Of a DNA stretch of 64,000 nucleotides, positions 25,123 to 34,807 are shown one piece after another (position 1 is the first letter of the stretch; each line of letters starts with the position of its first letter). Origin of the DNA: CAZMGY01 sp964565945 [NCBI: uncultured bacterium] (lineage in GTDB: Bacteria; GCA-001730085); NCBI GenBank assembly GCA_964565945.1, contig CAZMGY010000011.1, positions 1 through 64,000 of the forward strand. Direction: 5' to 3'. The notes beneath the pieces are model-generated. The model was given only the letters and a program-made list of their open reading frames with translations. It did no database searches and had not been told where the DNA came from. Position numbers and translations under genes: made by a program.

Positions 25123-26232
25123 ATGGCGAGTGTTGGCTTGGTGCAAGCACACACACATACGTTTAGCGATAGCATGGTTTTAGAATCGGGCCAACGATTG
25201 GATGAGCTCACTCTGACCTACGAAGTTTATGGTGAAATGAATGCCGACAAAACCAATATGGTTTGGGTGACGCATGCTTTAAGTGGAGATGCTCATGCCG
25301 CAGGGCACCACGATATGGGTGATGCCAAACCTGGTTGGTGGGACTTGATGATTGGACCAGGCAAGGCTCTTGATACCAGCCGTTATTGTGTGGTTTGTTC
25401 GAATGTTTTGGGCGGTTGCAAGGGAAGCTCAGGCCCTTATTCAATCAATTCTCAGACTCAGCAGGCTTACGGCATGAATTTTCCAATGGTGACGATTGGT
25501 GATATGGTGGAAGCGCAAAGACGTTTGATGCAGGTGCTCGAAATCCCAAAATTGCATGCGGTGGTTGGTGGATCGATGGGAGGAATGCAAGCTTTAGAAT
25601 GGGCGGTGCGTTTCCCTGACCTTGTATCGGGAGTGATTGTGATTGCTTCGACCTCACGCTTATCTGCGCAAAGTATTGCGTTTAATGAAGTCGGTCGCCA
25701 TGCCATTATGTCCGACAAGAATTGGAACAAAGGCTTGTACGATGAAAATTATCCTCCCCAACAGGGTTTGGCTATTGCACGGATGATAGGTCATATTACC
25801 TATTTGAGTGAAGAAGCGATGCATCGTAAATTTGGTCGGCGTTTGCAGGAAAAAAATCAATTTGGTTATGACTTTGATACCGATTTTGAGGTTGAAAGTT
25901 ATTTAAAGTACCAAGGAGATCTCTTTGTCGAGCGCTTTGATGCGAACAGTTATTTATATCTTACCAAAGCAATGGATTACTTTGATTTGTCGCAGAGTTA
26001 TGGTTCGCTTGAGCAGGCTATGGCTAGAGTTGAGAGCAAAATGTTGGTGGTTTCTCTTACTTCGGATTGGTTGTTTCCCAGTAAGCAATCCTTAGACATT
26101 GTGCATGCGCTTATGCATGAAGGCAAAGAGGTTTCGTTTTGTGATATTGAAACCGACTGTGGACACGATGCTTTTTTGATTAAAGAAAAGCCCCTCACAT
26201 CTTTGATGAAAGGTTTCTTAGAATATGTTTAA
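25123..26232 (+). CDS. metX: homoserine O-acetyltransferase
   Basis: 369 residues, normal length. The alpha/beta hydrolase fold shows WVTHALSGDAHAAG (about 44-57), the nucleophile elbow GGSMGGMQALEW (about 145-156) with Ser147, and the C-terminal Asp and His in SLTSDWLFP (about 306) and DCGHDAFLI (about 346). It acetylates (or succinylates) homoserine to begin methionine synthesis by direct or trans-sulfuration. The ATG follows AAGGAG by 11 bp. metW starts inside its last codons, a pairing well known from Proteobacteria and some other Gram-negatives. Confidence 0.95.
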   Translation: MASVGLVQAHTHTFSDSMVLESGQRLDELTLTYEVYGEMNADKTNMVWVTHALSGDAHAAGHHDMGDAKPGWWDLMIGPGKALDTSRYCVVCSNVLGGCKGSSGPYSINSQTQQAYGMNFPMVTIGDMVEAQRRLMQVLEIPKLHAVVGGSMGGMQALEWAVRFPDLVSGVIVIASTSRLSAQSIAFNEVGRHAIMSDKNWNKGLYDENYPPQQGLAIARMIGHITYLSEEAMHRKFGRRLQEKNQFGYDFDTDFEVESYLKYQGDLFVERFDANSYLYLTKAMDYFDLSQSYGSLEQAMARVESKMLVVSLTSDWLFPSKQSLDIVHALMHEGKEVSFCDIETDCGHDAFLIKEKPLTSLMKGFLEYV

Positions 26233-26815
26233 GGCCTATCAGAAAGATATTGTTGATTTAGTTCCTGAGGGAAGTCGTGTTTTGGATTTGGGCTGCGGTG
26301 AAGGCAATTTGCTTTACACGCTCAAAAAATTCAAAAATATTCAGGCGGTTGGTGTCGATATTTGCCAAGATAACGTTACTCGTTCGGTGGTCAAAGGTAT
26401 TGCAACCATTCAAGGGGACATCGATGTGGGATTGGCATTTTATGCTGATCAGTCATTTAATGTGGTGATCTTAAGTCAAACTTTGCAAGTGGTGCGCAGG
26501 CCAATAGATGTTCTTAAAGAAATGGTGCGAGTTGGTCAAACGGCTATAGTGAGTGTGCCGAACTTTGGTCATTGGCCTTTGCGTGTCCAAATCTTTTTTA
26601 AAGGTCATATGCCCAAAAATAAAACTTTGGGCTATGAGTGGTACGATACACCCAACATTCATTTGGCGAGCATGAAAGACGTTCAAGATGTTTTTGCGAT
26701 GAATCAAATTAAGGTTTTGGAGCGAAGGCTCTATGCCTCCAGTGGCCGTAAGTTACGTTGCGGATGGAGGGGAAACCTTTTTGCTGAAACGGCTTTATTT
26801 GTCATTCAAAGGTAG
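26225..26815 (+). CDS. metW: methionine biosynthesis protein MetW
   Basis: 196 residues. A class I methyltransferase-like fold with the SAM motif VLDLGCGEGNLL (about 19-30), then VDICQDN and FNVVILSQTLQVV. The family-specific PNFGHWPLRVQ (about 118) and YEWYDTPNIHL (about 137) identify MetW, which associates with MetX and is required for its activity in several species. It overlaps metX by 8 bp, so the two are translationally coupled. Confidence 0.95.
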   Translation: MFKAYQKDIVDLVPEGSRVLDLGCGEGNLLYTLKKFKNIQAVGVDICQDNVTRSVVKGIATIQGDIDVGLAFYADQSFNVVILSQTLQVVRRPIDVLKEMVRVGQTAIVSVPNFGHWPLRVQIFFKGHMPKNKTLGYEWYDTPNIHLASMKDVQDVFAMNQIKVLERRLYASSGRKLRCGWRGNLFAETALFVIQR

Positions 26816-27031
26816 ACGCGCCATGTTGGTTTTGGAGCTATTTTCAGGCAACATTTTTAAGGATTGCTTGTGACCTTATCGATGGCCACCGATTACATCG
26901 AAATAGGATTGTTGTGGAGGAATACTGGTCGCAGGACAGCTATCGCTTTGTCCTTGGGCACTATTTCTCAAATTCTACTGATAGCTTTGCTGTTTAATTT
27001 ATTCTGATAAAGGTCATAAGGAAGATTGTTT

Positions 27032-27107
<76 letters not shown>

Positions 27108-27170
27108 ACAGAAACGCGGAGGTCAGATTCTATCAGGTTCGGTGGTGTTTGTAAATAAAATTCTCCTGCC

Positions 27171-27350
27171 TTAGCTGCGTCCAAGCTGACAAATGAGCTC
27201 AAAATCAGCCTTGTCGAAGGGTGAATTGATAGTCGCGAACCTTTTTGCAGTACCTTTAAGATTCTGAAGTTCTGGGTGATCGCGTAGCTTTTGCAAAGGA
27301 ATGATGATCTTTCTGCCTTCGTGAGAAGGCGAGGAGAAGTAGGGGGCCTT
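27171..27350 (-). pseudogene. unidentified minus-strand gene fragment
   Basis: The frame follows a stop codon, lacks ATG or GTG, and reads FSSPSHEGRKIIIPLQKLRD, later INSPFDKADFELICQLGRS, before TAA. It is clearly protein-like. The family is not recognised. A perfect 6-bp hairpin (27315-27330) lies within it. Confidence 0.3.
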
Positions 27351-27351
27351 C

Positions 27352-27380
27352 TAGACAGGATTTATTTAAGATGCTAAAAT
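27352..27380 (+). promoter_or_regulatory. promoter of the polyprenyl synthase gene
   Basis: TAGACA (27352-27357), 17-bp spacer and TAAAAT (27375-27380), the latter preceded by TGC (extended -10). Confidence 0.55.
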
Positions 27381-27409
27381 AAAATTTTGGATTTTTAGGA
27401 GAATTTTTA

Positions 27410-28405
27410 GTGAATATTCAAGCCATTTATCAGTTTTTAAGCCAAGATATGACTTTGATTAACGAGGCTATAACGCAAACGCTTAAACGTTGTCGCCAGC
27501 CTTTGATTGCGACGCTTAATGATTTTGTGTTAGATTCGAAAAGCAAAAAGTTGCGTCCTGTTTTGATGCTCTTGTCGTTTCGTGCAGCTGGAGGCTCTGT
27601 TGATGATTTACATGTCGATCATTATGTGATTAAGGCTGGTGTGGCGATGGAATTGATGCACCGGGCATCTTTGGTGCATGATGACGTGATTGATCATGCC
27701 GAGTACCGCCATGATCGGTTGAGTATTCAATCCAAATGGAATCCTGAAATAGCTGTGGCTTTTGGCAATTTTGTTTATTCCGAAGCGTTTCATTTGTCGT
27801 CGTCGAGTCGCTCCCTCGAAGTGGTGCAGGCGTTAACCTTGGCAACACGCGAGATGTGCGAAGGTGAGCTGATTCAAGTATGTGAACGTGGTAATTTTGC
27901 TTTTTCGCGTGACGGCTATATTTTTATGATTCAAAATAAAACTGCCAGCTTGTTTGCGGCCTCCTGCTTGATAGGAGCGATCACGGCAGAAACCAACAAG
28001 GATCAGCAACAGGCTTTGTATGATTTTGGCATGGCTTTGGGAATTGCCTTTCAGATGATTGATGACACGATGGATGTGATGGCTCCCGTGGAAGATTTGG
28101 GCAAAAATTCTGGGCAAGATTTGGCTTCGGGTGAATTGACATTGCCTATCATTCATTTGCTTGATGTGTCCGATGACAAAGAGGCTGTGATTGATTTGAT
28201 TAAGAAAAGCAAAGACGAAGCGATTTTTCTTGAATTACGCAAAGGTTTTGCTGTGTCACAAGCCGTTGAACGAACACAGAACGATATTCAGCAATACATT
28301 GATAAGGCTAACGAAGCTTTGTCCCGTATCCCTCAGTCCGAAGCAACAATGATGTTTGGCCAGCTGGTGAGTTTTTTGCAGGGACGATTGAATTTAAACG
28401 TTTAA
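27410..28405 (+). CDS. trans-polyprenyl diphosphate synthase
   Basis: 331 residues from GTG 27410, with AGGAGA about 7 bp upstream. Both aspartate-rich motifs are present: HDDVIDHAEYRHD (first DDxxD, about 87-98) and QMIDDTMD (second, about 217-224); an SKKLRPVLMLLS region (about 45) binds isopentenyl diphosphate. This is the medium/long-chain trans-isoprenyl synthase family (IspB/HepT-like) that makes quinone side chains. The chain length cannot be read from the sequence by eye. A short gap separates it from mdh and the two may be co-transcribed. Confidence 0.88.
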   Translation: MNIQAIYQFLSQDMTLINEAITQTLKRCRQPLIATLNDFVLDSKSKKLRPVLMLLSFRAAGGSVDDLHVDHYVIKAGVAMELMHRASLVHDDVIDHAEYRHDRLSIQSKWNPEIAVAFGNFVYSEAFHLSSSSRSLEVVQALTLATREMCEGELIQVCERGNFAFSRDGYIFMIQNKTASLFAASCLIGAITAETNKDQQQALYDFGMALGIAFQMIDDTMDVMAPVEDLGKNSGQDLASGELTLPIIHLLDVSDDKEAVIDLIKKSKDEAIFLELRKGFAVSQAVERTQNDIQQYIDKANEALSRIPQSEATMMFGQLVSFLQGRLNLNV

Positions 28406-28438
28406 CAACTTCCGTAACTAGAATAAAGGAGTAAGATG

Positions 28439-29365
28439 ATGGATCATAAAGTAACCGTTGTGGGTGCAGGTTTTGTCGGAGCGACATGTGCATGCCGTAT
28501 TATCGAGCAAGATTTAGCCGATACCGTATTGATTGATATTATGGAAGGTATGCCACAGGGGAAAGCCTTGGATTTAATGCAATCGGCACCGATTGAAGGA
28601 TACAACGCTGCGATTGTTGGAACCAATGATTATGCTGATACGGCCGACAGTGATGTGGTTGTGATCACAGCTGGTTTACCGCGCAAACCTGGCATGAGCC
28701 GTGACGATCTTTTGGTGGCCAATGCCGATATTGTTAAAAGCATCACCGAGCAGGTGGTTAAGTACAGTCCCAGTGCAGTGATTGTGACGGTGAGCAACCC
28801 CCTAGATGTGATGACCTATTTGTCTTACAAAGTATCGGGTTTTCCCCAAGAACGCGTGGTGGGTATGGCGGGTATTTTGGATGCGGCCCGTTATCGCTGG
28901 TTTATTGCTGAAGTCCTCAAAGTGGCGCCTTCGCAAGTGAATGCTATGGTTTTGGGTGGTCACGGTGATTCGATGGTGCCTATGCCACGTTTTTCGACGG
29001 TGAATGGAATTGCGATTACGGAGCTTTTGCCTGCTGAGACGATTGATGTTATCAATGTGCGCACCCAAAATGGTGGTGCTGAGATTGTAAAGTTGTTGCA
29101 AAAAGGCTCAGCCTATTATGCACCGTCAGCTTCTGCGGTCGAGATGGTCAAGAGCATTTTGCACGATGATGGCAAAATCTTGCCTTGTGCGGCTTATCTA
29201 TCTGGTCAGTATGGTCTTGACGATGTCTATTGCGGGGTTCCTGTGCGTTTGGGGAAGGGGGGGGTTCAAGAGGTGATTGAACTTTCCTTGACCGATGAAG
29301 AGAAGGTTGCTTTGCAAAAGTCAGGCCAAGATGTGAAAGATAATATTGCTAAGTTAAGTCTATAA
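28439..29365 (+). CDS. mdh: malate dehydrogenase, LDH-like type
   Basis: 308 residues. The NAD motif is [12 protein letters not shown] (about 6-17), NAD specificity comes from the Asp at the end of the second strand (LIDIMEG), the substrate loop is [14 protein letters not shown] with the catalytic arginines and the catalytic His is in [12 protein letters not shown] (about 176). This is the lactate-dehydrogenase-like malate dehydrogenase found in many bacteria outside the gamma group. It interconverts malate and oxaloacetate in the TCA cycle. Two adjacent ATGs occur; 28439 is 7 bp from AAAGGAG and is preferred to 28436. A run of eight G at 29257-29264 is in the C-terminal part. Confidence 0.94.
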   Translation: MDHKVTVVGAGFVGATCACRIIEQDLADTVLIDIMEGMPQGKALDLMQSAPIEGYNAAIVGTNDYADTADSDVVVITAGLPRKPGMSRDDLLVANADIVKSITEQVVKYSPSAVIVTVSNPLDVMTYLSYKVSGFPQERVVGMAGILDAARYRWFIAEVLKVAPSQVNAMVLGGHGDSMVPMPRFSTVNGIAITELLPAETIDVINVRTQNGGAEIVKLLQKGSAYYAPSASAVEMVKSILHDDGKILPCAAYLSGQYGLDDVYCGVPVRLGKGGVQEVIELSLTDEEKVALQKSGQDVKDNIAKLSL

Positions 29366-29417
29366 AATAATTTAGATTTTTTAAAAAGCCGTGGCAGAAG
29401 ATGTTGGGGTTTCTTTT

Positions 29418-29434
29418 AAAAGGCTATGCCTTTT
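29418..29434 (+). terminator. probable terminator after mdh
   Basis: AAAAGGC and GCCTTTT form a perfect 7-bp stem with a 3-base loop and the T-rich end TTTTCTTG. Confidence 0.45.
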
Positions 29435-29513
29435 CTTGTTGATATGTTGATATTTCTTCAAAATGATACGTTTAGAGATTGATGCTAGGTCTGATGAGGA
29501 ACTTTAATATGGA

Positions 29514-29542
29514 TTGAACTTTTTGTAATCTCGCTATACAAT
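29514..29542 (+). promoter_or_regulatory. promoter of sucC-sucD
   Basis: TTGAAC (29514-29519) and TACAAT (29537-29542) with a 17-bp spacer, about 40 bp before sucC. Confidence 0.6.
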
Positions 29543-29584
29543 GATTTTATTTGTATTTAATGTCTTCTAAGGAGAAGTGCAACC

Positions 29585-30718
29585 ATGAAAATTCATGAAC
29601 ATCAGGCCAAAGATTTATTCAAAGCCGAAGGCGTTCCCGTTCCCGAAGGGCAAGTGGCGTTTACGGCAGATGAAGTTTTTCAAATAGCTCAAACGATCGG
29701 TTACCCTTGTGTGATTAAAGCTCAGGTTCACGTTGGTGGACGTGGTAAAGCTGGTGCGATCAAAGTTGTTTTTAACGACGATGAGTGTCGCAGTGAAGCC
29801 GAGCGCATTTTAGGAATGGATGTGAAGGGCTTGACCGTCGAAAAAGTTTTGGTGGAACAAGGGGCCAATATCGATAAGGAATACTATGTTGGAATTATCT
29901 TAGACCGTACTTTACGTGACAATGTTTTGATGATTTCGGCGATGGGCGGTGTGGATATTGAAGAAGTGGCTGAATCGGAACCCGACAAAATCTTTAAACT
30001 CCCTATGAAGTCATTACAGTCAATTTCGGCTGAAGATATGGATCAAATTATTCAGTTCCTTGAGTTGGATGATGATTTGCAAGCTGGCTTTAAAGATATT
30101 TTAACCAAGTTGGTGGTGGCTTATTTTGCGAATGATGCTCAGTTGGCTGAGATTAACCCTTTGGTTTTAACTGGTGAACGCACCTGGCTGGCTTGTGATG
30201 GCAAGGTGTTGATCGATGAAAACGCTTTGTTTCGTCACGAAGCATTAAAAGTCTTCGAAGATGAGGCCGAAGACAACGAACTTGAGCGCGAAGCCCATAA
30301 GCAAGGCATTGCCTATGTGAAACTTGATGGTAATGTTGGTATTATTGGTAACGGTGCTGGTTTGGTGATGACGACGATGGACGAGGTGAATCGTGCTGGT
30401 GGTCAGCCCGCTAACTTTTTGGATATCGGTGGTGGAGCCAAAAAAGAAATGATGGAAAAGTGTCTCGAAGTTCTTTATTCCGATGCTCAAGTCGAGGGAA
30501 TATTCATTAACATTTTTGGTGGCATCACCCGTTGTGATGAAGTGGCCCATGGATTGATTGAGATGATTAAAGATGCACCTCGGCAGATTCCTATTGTGCT
30601 TCGTTTGTCGGGCACACGGGCGACTGAAGGACGTGCGGTTGTCGAAGGGCGTGATGATTTGATCAGTGCCAAAACGATGAGCGAAGGGGCTCAAAAAATT
30701 GTTGAGGCGATGGCGTAA
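29585..30718 (+). CDS. sucC: succinyl-CoA synthetase beta subunit (ADP-forming type)
   Basis: 377 residues. The ATP-grasp N-terminus begins MKIHEHQAKDLF and contains VHVGGRGKAGAIKVV (about 49-63), the nucleotide-binding loop. Metal ligands are in the AEINPLVLT segment (about 192-200), and the C-terminal CoA ligase domain has FLDIGGGA and NIFGGITRCDEVA (about 311-323). With SucD it converts succinyl-CoA to succinate with formation of ATP or GTP. AAGGAGAA precedes the ATG. The 107 bp before sucD hold a palindromic repeat. Confidence 0.95.
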   Translation: MKIHEHQAKDLFKAEGVPVPEGQVAFTADEVFQIAQTIGYPCVIKAQVHVGGRGKAGAIKVVFNDDECRSEAERILGMDVKGLTVEKVLVEQGANIDKEYYVGIILDRTLRDNVLMISAMGGVDIEEVAESEPDKIFKLPMKSLQSISAEDMDQIIQFLELDDDLQAGFKDILTKLVVAYFANDAQLAEINPLVLTGERTWLACDGKVLIDENALFRHEALKVFEDEAEDNELEREAHKQGIAYVKLDGNVGIIGNGAGLVMTTMDEVNRAGGQPANFLDIGGGAKKEMMEKCLEVLYSDAQVEGIFINIFGGITRCDEVAHGLIEMIKDAPRQIPIVLRLSGTRATEGRAVVEGRDDLISAKTMSEGAQKIVEAMA

Positions 30719-30758
30719 ATAGCTGGATTGCGAAATTCATAACCACGGATTAATGAGC

Positions 30759-30787
30759 GAATCTCGTGATTATGCCACAGGATGACA
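30759..30787. repeat. dispersed palindromic repeat between sucC and sucD
   Basis: Twenty-nine bases running from GAATCTCGTG to CCACAGGATGACA align with the 29-base copy at 60312-60340 at about two thirds of positions, including the terminal ATGACA. Its palindrome has decayed. Confidence 0.45.
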
Positions 30788-30825
30788 AGACAGGTTAAGA
30801 TACAAGAAACACAAAGGATAGAGAG

Positions 30826-31704
30826 ATGAGTATTTTACTAAGGAAAGACACAAAAGTGATTGTTCAAGGAATCACAGGGCGCGAAGGAAGTTATCATACG
30901 CAATCGATGTTGGATTATGGCACGGAAGTGTTGGGGGGTGTGACCCCTGGAAAAGGTGGTCAAGAAACGTGGGGTTTGCCTGTGTTTAACACGTGCAAAG
31001 AAGCTGTTACTGCGACTGGTGCCAATGCTTCAGTGATTTTTGTACCCGCGCGTTTTGCCAAAGATGCTATTTTGGATGCAGCTGATGGTGGTGTGCAATT
31101 GATTGTTTGCATCACCGAAGGAATTCCTTTTCAGGATATGGTGGAAGCCACCGCTCATGTGAAGACCAACGGAGCTCAGCTTATTGGTCCCAACTGTCCT
31201 GGTTTAGCCTCGCCTGGCATTGGCAAAATGGGAATTACGCCTGCTGAAATTTTGAGCGAAGGTCCTGTTGGCATGATTTCGCGTAGTGGAACCTTGACCT
31301 ACGAGCTTGTGGATGCTTTGACCCGCTTGGGTATTGGCCAAACCACCTGTGTGGGGATCGGTGGTGACCCCGTGTTAGGTTTGAGCTTCCGTGATCTTTT
31401 GGAAATGTTCGAGAACGATCCCGAAACCAAAGCAGTAGTGATGGTCGGTGAAATTGGTGGAACCGACGAGGAAGATGCGGCGGAATATATTGCTCAAATG
31501 TCGAAGCCCGTGGTTTGCTTTATCTCGGGTAAAACAGCGCCCCCAGGTAAACGTATGGGGCATGCTGGCGCAATTATTTCTGGGGGCAAAGGAACGGCTC
31601 AATCGAAAGTCGAAGCTTTGTCAAGTGCTGGAGTGACCATTATGGATACTACTGGCGAAGTGGTGCAAAAAATTCAAGACATTTTGGGCGCTAAGGTGGC
31701 TTAA
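30826..31704 (+). CDS. sucD: succinyl-CoA synthetase alpha subunit
   Basis: 292 residues. The CoA-binding Rossmann domain starts [15 protein letters not shown] (about 12-26), followed by GPNCPG (about 123-128), SRSGTLTYE (about 151-159) and the phosphohistidine site [12 protein letters not shown] (about 244-255), where the His carries the phosphate. It forms the heterodimer or heterotetramer with SucC. A good hairpin terminator follows. It is the last TCA gene before the restriction island. Confidence 0.95.
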   Translation: MSILLRKDTKVIVQGITGREGSYHTQSMLDYGTEVLGGVTPGKGGQETWGLPVFNTCKEAVTATGANASVIFVPARFAKDAILDAADGGVQLIVCITEGIPFQDMVEATAHVKTNGAQLIGPNCPGLASPGIGKMGITPAEILSEGPVGMISRSGTLTYELVDALTRLGIGQTTCVGIGGDPVLGLSFRDLLEMFENDPETKAVVMVGEIGGTDEEDAAEYIAQMSKPVVCFISGKTAPPGKRMGHAGAIISGGKGTAQSKVEALSSAGVTIMDTTGEVVQKIQDILGAKVA

Positions 31705-31707
31705 TAA

Positions 31708-31743
31708 AAGCGTTACCCCGCGACTTGATTGTGGGGTTCGCTT
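31708..31743 (+). terminator. rho-independent terminator of sucD
   Basis: AAGCG-TT-ACCCC pairs with GGGGT-T-CGCTT around a 13-base loop containing GACTTGATT. The loop and stem resemble the dispersed palindromes, so the terminator may be derived from one. The downstream T-tract is weak. Confidence 0.5.
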
Positions 31744-31931
31744 AACTTTATTAAATGTTATTTCTGTGAGGGCATAAATTCAACAAGGAAATAAATGTGT
31801 CGCCCTCTTTAGTGCGTGTGTTAGCGATTGACGTTGGTGGCGGGCTGGACGATATTAGAACTTATTTGATATAGGTTTTTTTAAAATTTGTATGTTATCC
31901 TACCAGATTGACCTCGCTTATATTATATATG

Positions 31932-32025
31932 TTTTATAGGGTTTTGCTCTTAAATGAGGGGTTTTCTGTCTTGGAGAGGGAGAGCCTCTCCAAGGAATAA
32001 CGACTGTTAATAAAACCCTATAAAA
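31932..32025. repeat. 14-bp inverted repeats enclosing a strong hairpin at the end of the hsd island
   Basis: TTTTATAGGGTTTT (31932-31945) is repeated exactly in inverse at 32012-32025. Inside them CTTGGAGAGG and CCTCTCCAAG (31970-31994) form a perfect 10-bp hairpin with a 5-base loop. The element ends 20 bp before the hsdS stop codon. It could be the hsd terminator, a small MITE-like element or an island border; no target duplication is evident. Confidence 0.6.
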
Positions 32026-32044
32026 AAAACTTGTCTCCTTATGC

Positions 32045-33373
32045 TCATAATGCTCCTGCTTTCTCGTGAGAGACGGATGTCTTTCCTTCAAAGGCCTCTT
32101 TCAAGACTGATTTCATGAGCATTTCGGATTGCTCTTTGCGCTCTGTGACTTGCTTTTTTAAATCATCAATCATTGACATAAGTTTCTTAACCCTATCATC
32201 AATTATTTTTTGTTCAAGAAAACTTGGCAAAGGAAATTTAAAACTTCTCAATTTAGTGGCATTAATATTTGACTGTCCAATTGCATCTGTTTTGACTTTG
32301 TTACACCATTTGCGATGCAAAAATGAATTCATCACATAGTTAACATATAAAGAGCTTATCCCTCCAAGCATATAAAAACGCACTAAATACCCTGCATGAA
32401 TAGCTTTTTGTCTACCTTCATAAAGTGCCGTTTTACCAACTAATTCTCGACTATTCGTCCTATTAAATAAAAGGTCTTTCTCTTTTAACATATATTTATT
32501 TATTTCATCGCAATTATCTGTATAAACCAGATTACTCCAATCTATGTTGCCATTTTTAATATTACCCATCCTTAAAACTGGCACTTTCCCACTCTTCTTT
32601 GACTTCAAACTAGAACCATAATCAAATCCACATGCAATATCTCCAAGCTTGCACCACACCCACCCCTCAGGCAATACAAACAGTTTTTCATCGTCTGTAA
32701 TAGGTTTTAATGGTTTCGGATTTTTTATTTTTCCCTCTTTAATCAACTTGTCTTTTTTTAATTTGATTGTTTCAAGAAGCTTCGATGCATGGTTTTCACC
32801 ACTGATTAAGTCGGGGTTTTTATTGCGCCAGTCAGCAGTAAGTTTACCTTCAATAGCTTCTTGTAAGATGGATTGGCGTAACTTTTTAAGAAAAGATAGT
32901 TGCTGGTCAAAAGCACTTTCAAAATTACTACTAATTTCATTCATTTTTTCAATTTTGCCACTAAAAAGCACCTGATGATCATAATCAAAATAGGGAATTT
33001 TATATAAACCAAAGTTTGTTCGATTAATAGCTAATTTTGATGTTCCGGTCGCCGTTTTCTTTACAATATTCAACCTTAAAGAATTAAAAAGTCGATAATA
33101 AAACATTAAATCTATTTTCAGTCCTTTTTTAGGCACCAAAATAAAACATAGATCACTTGCAATAAATTTATCATTTATATAATGAGTACGCCCAAGAGAT
33201 CCAGAAGCGGCCATTGCAAATACTAACGCCTCACAATCATGCGTATAATTTTTGTGTGTTTTCCAGTCTTCTGCTGCAGTTACAAAAAAATAGCGTCCAG
33301 CCGTACACTTTGTACTTTGCAAGGTTCCTTTTTCAAAATCAAAAATCTCTTTTATTGGCTTCCACTTAACCAT
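32045..33373 (-). CDS. hsdS: type I restriction-modification specificity subunit
   Basis: 442 residues. It has the HsdS layout: two target recognition domains separated by a helical spacer. The first (about 1-165) ends with a conserved helix containing LKKLRQSILQEAIEGKLTAD (about 164-183). The second (about 230-380) begins LPEGWVWCKLGDIACGF and ends with another helix containing MLMKSVLKEAFEGK. It chooses the DNA sequence methylated and cut by the HsdM and HsdR partners; the target sequence cannot be deduced. It overlaps hsdM by 8 bp. Base composition looks more AT-rich than the flanking housekeeping genes. Confidence 0.92.
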   Translation of the reverse strand: MVKWKPIKEIFDFEKGTLQSTKCTAGRYFFVTAAEDWKTHKNYTHDCEALVFAMAASGSLGRTHYINDKFIASDLCFILVPKKGLKIDLMFYYRLFNSLRLNIVKKTATGTSKLAINRTNFGLYKIPYFDYDHQVLFSGKIEKMNEISSNFESAFDQQLSFLKKLRQSILQEAIEGKLTADWRNKNPDLISGENHASKLLETIKLKKDKLIKEGKIKNPKPLKPITDDEKLFVLPEGWVWCKLGDIACGFDYGSSLKSKKSGKVPVLRMGNIKNGNIDWSNLVYTDNCDEINKYMLKEKDLLFNRTNSRELVGKTALYEGRQKAIHAGYLVRFYMLGGISSLYVNYVMNSFLHRKWCNKVKTDAIGQSNINATKLRSFKFPLPSFLEQKIIDDRVKKLMSMIDDLKKQVTERKEQSEMLMKSVLKEAFEGKTSVSHEKAGAL

Positions 33374-34799
33374 GATTTAGTTCTTCTTTCAATTTTTCTA
33401 ACAGCGCATCACTTTTACAAAAAGAATCGTGAAGCATACCTACCAACTCTGAACTTGAATACACATGCTCCTCTTTTGCTATATGCGGATTCTTAATATC
33501 AAGACTATAACCATTGGATTTAATCGTATCCATCGAAACTTTCCACGCCTGATCATTTTCTTTGCGCTTTTTCCACCACTTTTTCAATCCATCAAATTCC
33601 ATCTTTTGAATAGGCTTGGTTTTACTATAAGATTTTACGCTTTCGGGCAATCTGTGTTCCCAATACCAAATATCTTTTGTCGACTTTCCCTTTTCAAAAA
33701 AGAGAAGATTCGTCGCCACACTGGCATAGGGTTGAAAAACCGAATTGGGCAAACGAACAATCGTATGAAGATTACATGTTTCCAAGAAATGCTGACGTAT
33801 GCGTTGTTTTACACCATCTCCCGTCAGTGACCCATCTGGCAAAACAATCCCTGCTCTTCCTCCCTCTTTCAGATAGCGAACCATTAAAACTAAAAAAAGA
33901 TCTGCACTTTCTGTTGTCCGGTAATTTTGAGGAAAGTTTGTTTCAACACCATCGGTAACGGATGCTCCAAATGGCGGATTTGCAAGAATAACGTCAACTC
34001 TGTTTTTTTGCGTAATAGACGTGTATTCTCGATTCAAGCTGTCCGTGTAATCCACATTAGGAATTTCGATATCATGCAAAATTAAATTTGTCACACATAG
34101 CATAAAAGGCAAAGGCTTTAACTCCATTCCATGAATGGTTTTTTCAAGCGTTTTCAAATCTTCCACGCCTTTAACATCTCGCTTGCGAATATTTTCTATA
34201 GCACTGGTTAAAAATCCACCCGTTCCACAGGAAGGATCAAGCACCTTTTCCCCCAATCGAGGATTAATGATGTCCGTGATTATTTCTGTGATGGCACGTG
34301 GCGTGTAAAACTCTCCATAATTACCTGCATTTTGAAGGTCTCTTAAAATCGTTTCATAGATATCCCCAAACACATGTCTGTCTTCTGAACTATTAAAATC
34401 AATCTTGTTTAATTCATTAATGACCTGACGCAAAATTGTGCCATTTTTCATGTAGTTATTTGTGCCGTCAAATATCTCTCGAATAATAATCGCACGTTTA
34501 TTGCCTGTACTAACATCAAGATTCTTTAGACCGGCGATTAGCTTTCCATCGACAAAGCTTTTAAGTTCCTCTCCCGTCATGCCCTCATCATCGGCTGCCC
34601 AGTTTCGCCATTGCAACTTTTCAGGCATAGGCGACACATATTTGTCATTCAAAAGCTTAATCTCTTTATCCTTATCATCCAGGATTTTAAGACTAATCAT
34701 CCATCCAAGTTGTTCAATGCGCTGGGCGTCACCGGACACACCCGGGTCTTTGCGCATAATATTCTGCAAAGTCTTAATAATATTTCCAATATTTTTCAT
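33366..34799 (-). CDS. hsdM: type I restriction-modification N6-adenine methyltransferase subunit
   Basis: 477 residues. The N-terminal helical HsdM_N domain is followed by YGEFYTPRAI (about 161-170), the SAM motif DPSCGTGGF (188-196) and the catalytic motif IV NPPF (274-277). This is an N6-adenine methyltransferase. With HsdS it protects host DNA, and it is needed for restriction. It lies 8 bp downstream of hsdR and overlaps hsdS. Confidence 0.95.
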   Translation of the reverse strand: MKNIGNIIKTLQNIMRKDPGVSGDAQRIEQLGWMISLKILDDKDKEIKLLNDKYVSPMPEKLQWRNWAADDEGMTGEELKSFVDGKLIAGLKNLDVSTGNKRAIIIREIFDGTNNYMKNGTILRQVINELNKIDFNSSEDRHVFGDIYETILRDLQNAGNYGEFYTPRAITEIITDIINPRLGEKVLDPSCGTGGFLTSAIENIRKRDVKGVEDLKTLEKTIHGMELKPLPFMLCVTNLILHDIEIPNVDYTDSLNREYTSITQKNRVDVILANPPFGASVTDGVETNFPQNYRTTESADLFLVLMVRYLKEGGRAGIVLPDGSLTGDGVKQRIRQHFLETCNLHTIVRLPNSVFQPYASVATNLLFFEKGKSTKDIWYWEHRLPESVKSYSKTKPIQKMEFDGLKKWWKKRKENDQAWKVSMDTIKSNGYSLDIKNPHIAKEEHVYSSSELVGMLHDSFCKSDALLEKLKEELNHG

Positions 34800-34807
34800 T
34801 TAAGCTC

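Larger units (their letters stand above)
31705..32044. other. 340-bp AT-rich boundary between sucD and the restriction island
   Basis: Holds the sucD terminator and a nested inverted-repeat structure at 31932-32025. No gene is visible in the roughly 190 bp between them. Confidence 0.5.

Noticed and set aside
27315-27330. Terminator hairpin GCCTTC-GTGA-GAAGGC
   Set aside because: The stem is only 6 bp, without a T-tract on either side, and it falls within an open minus-strand frame.
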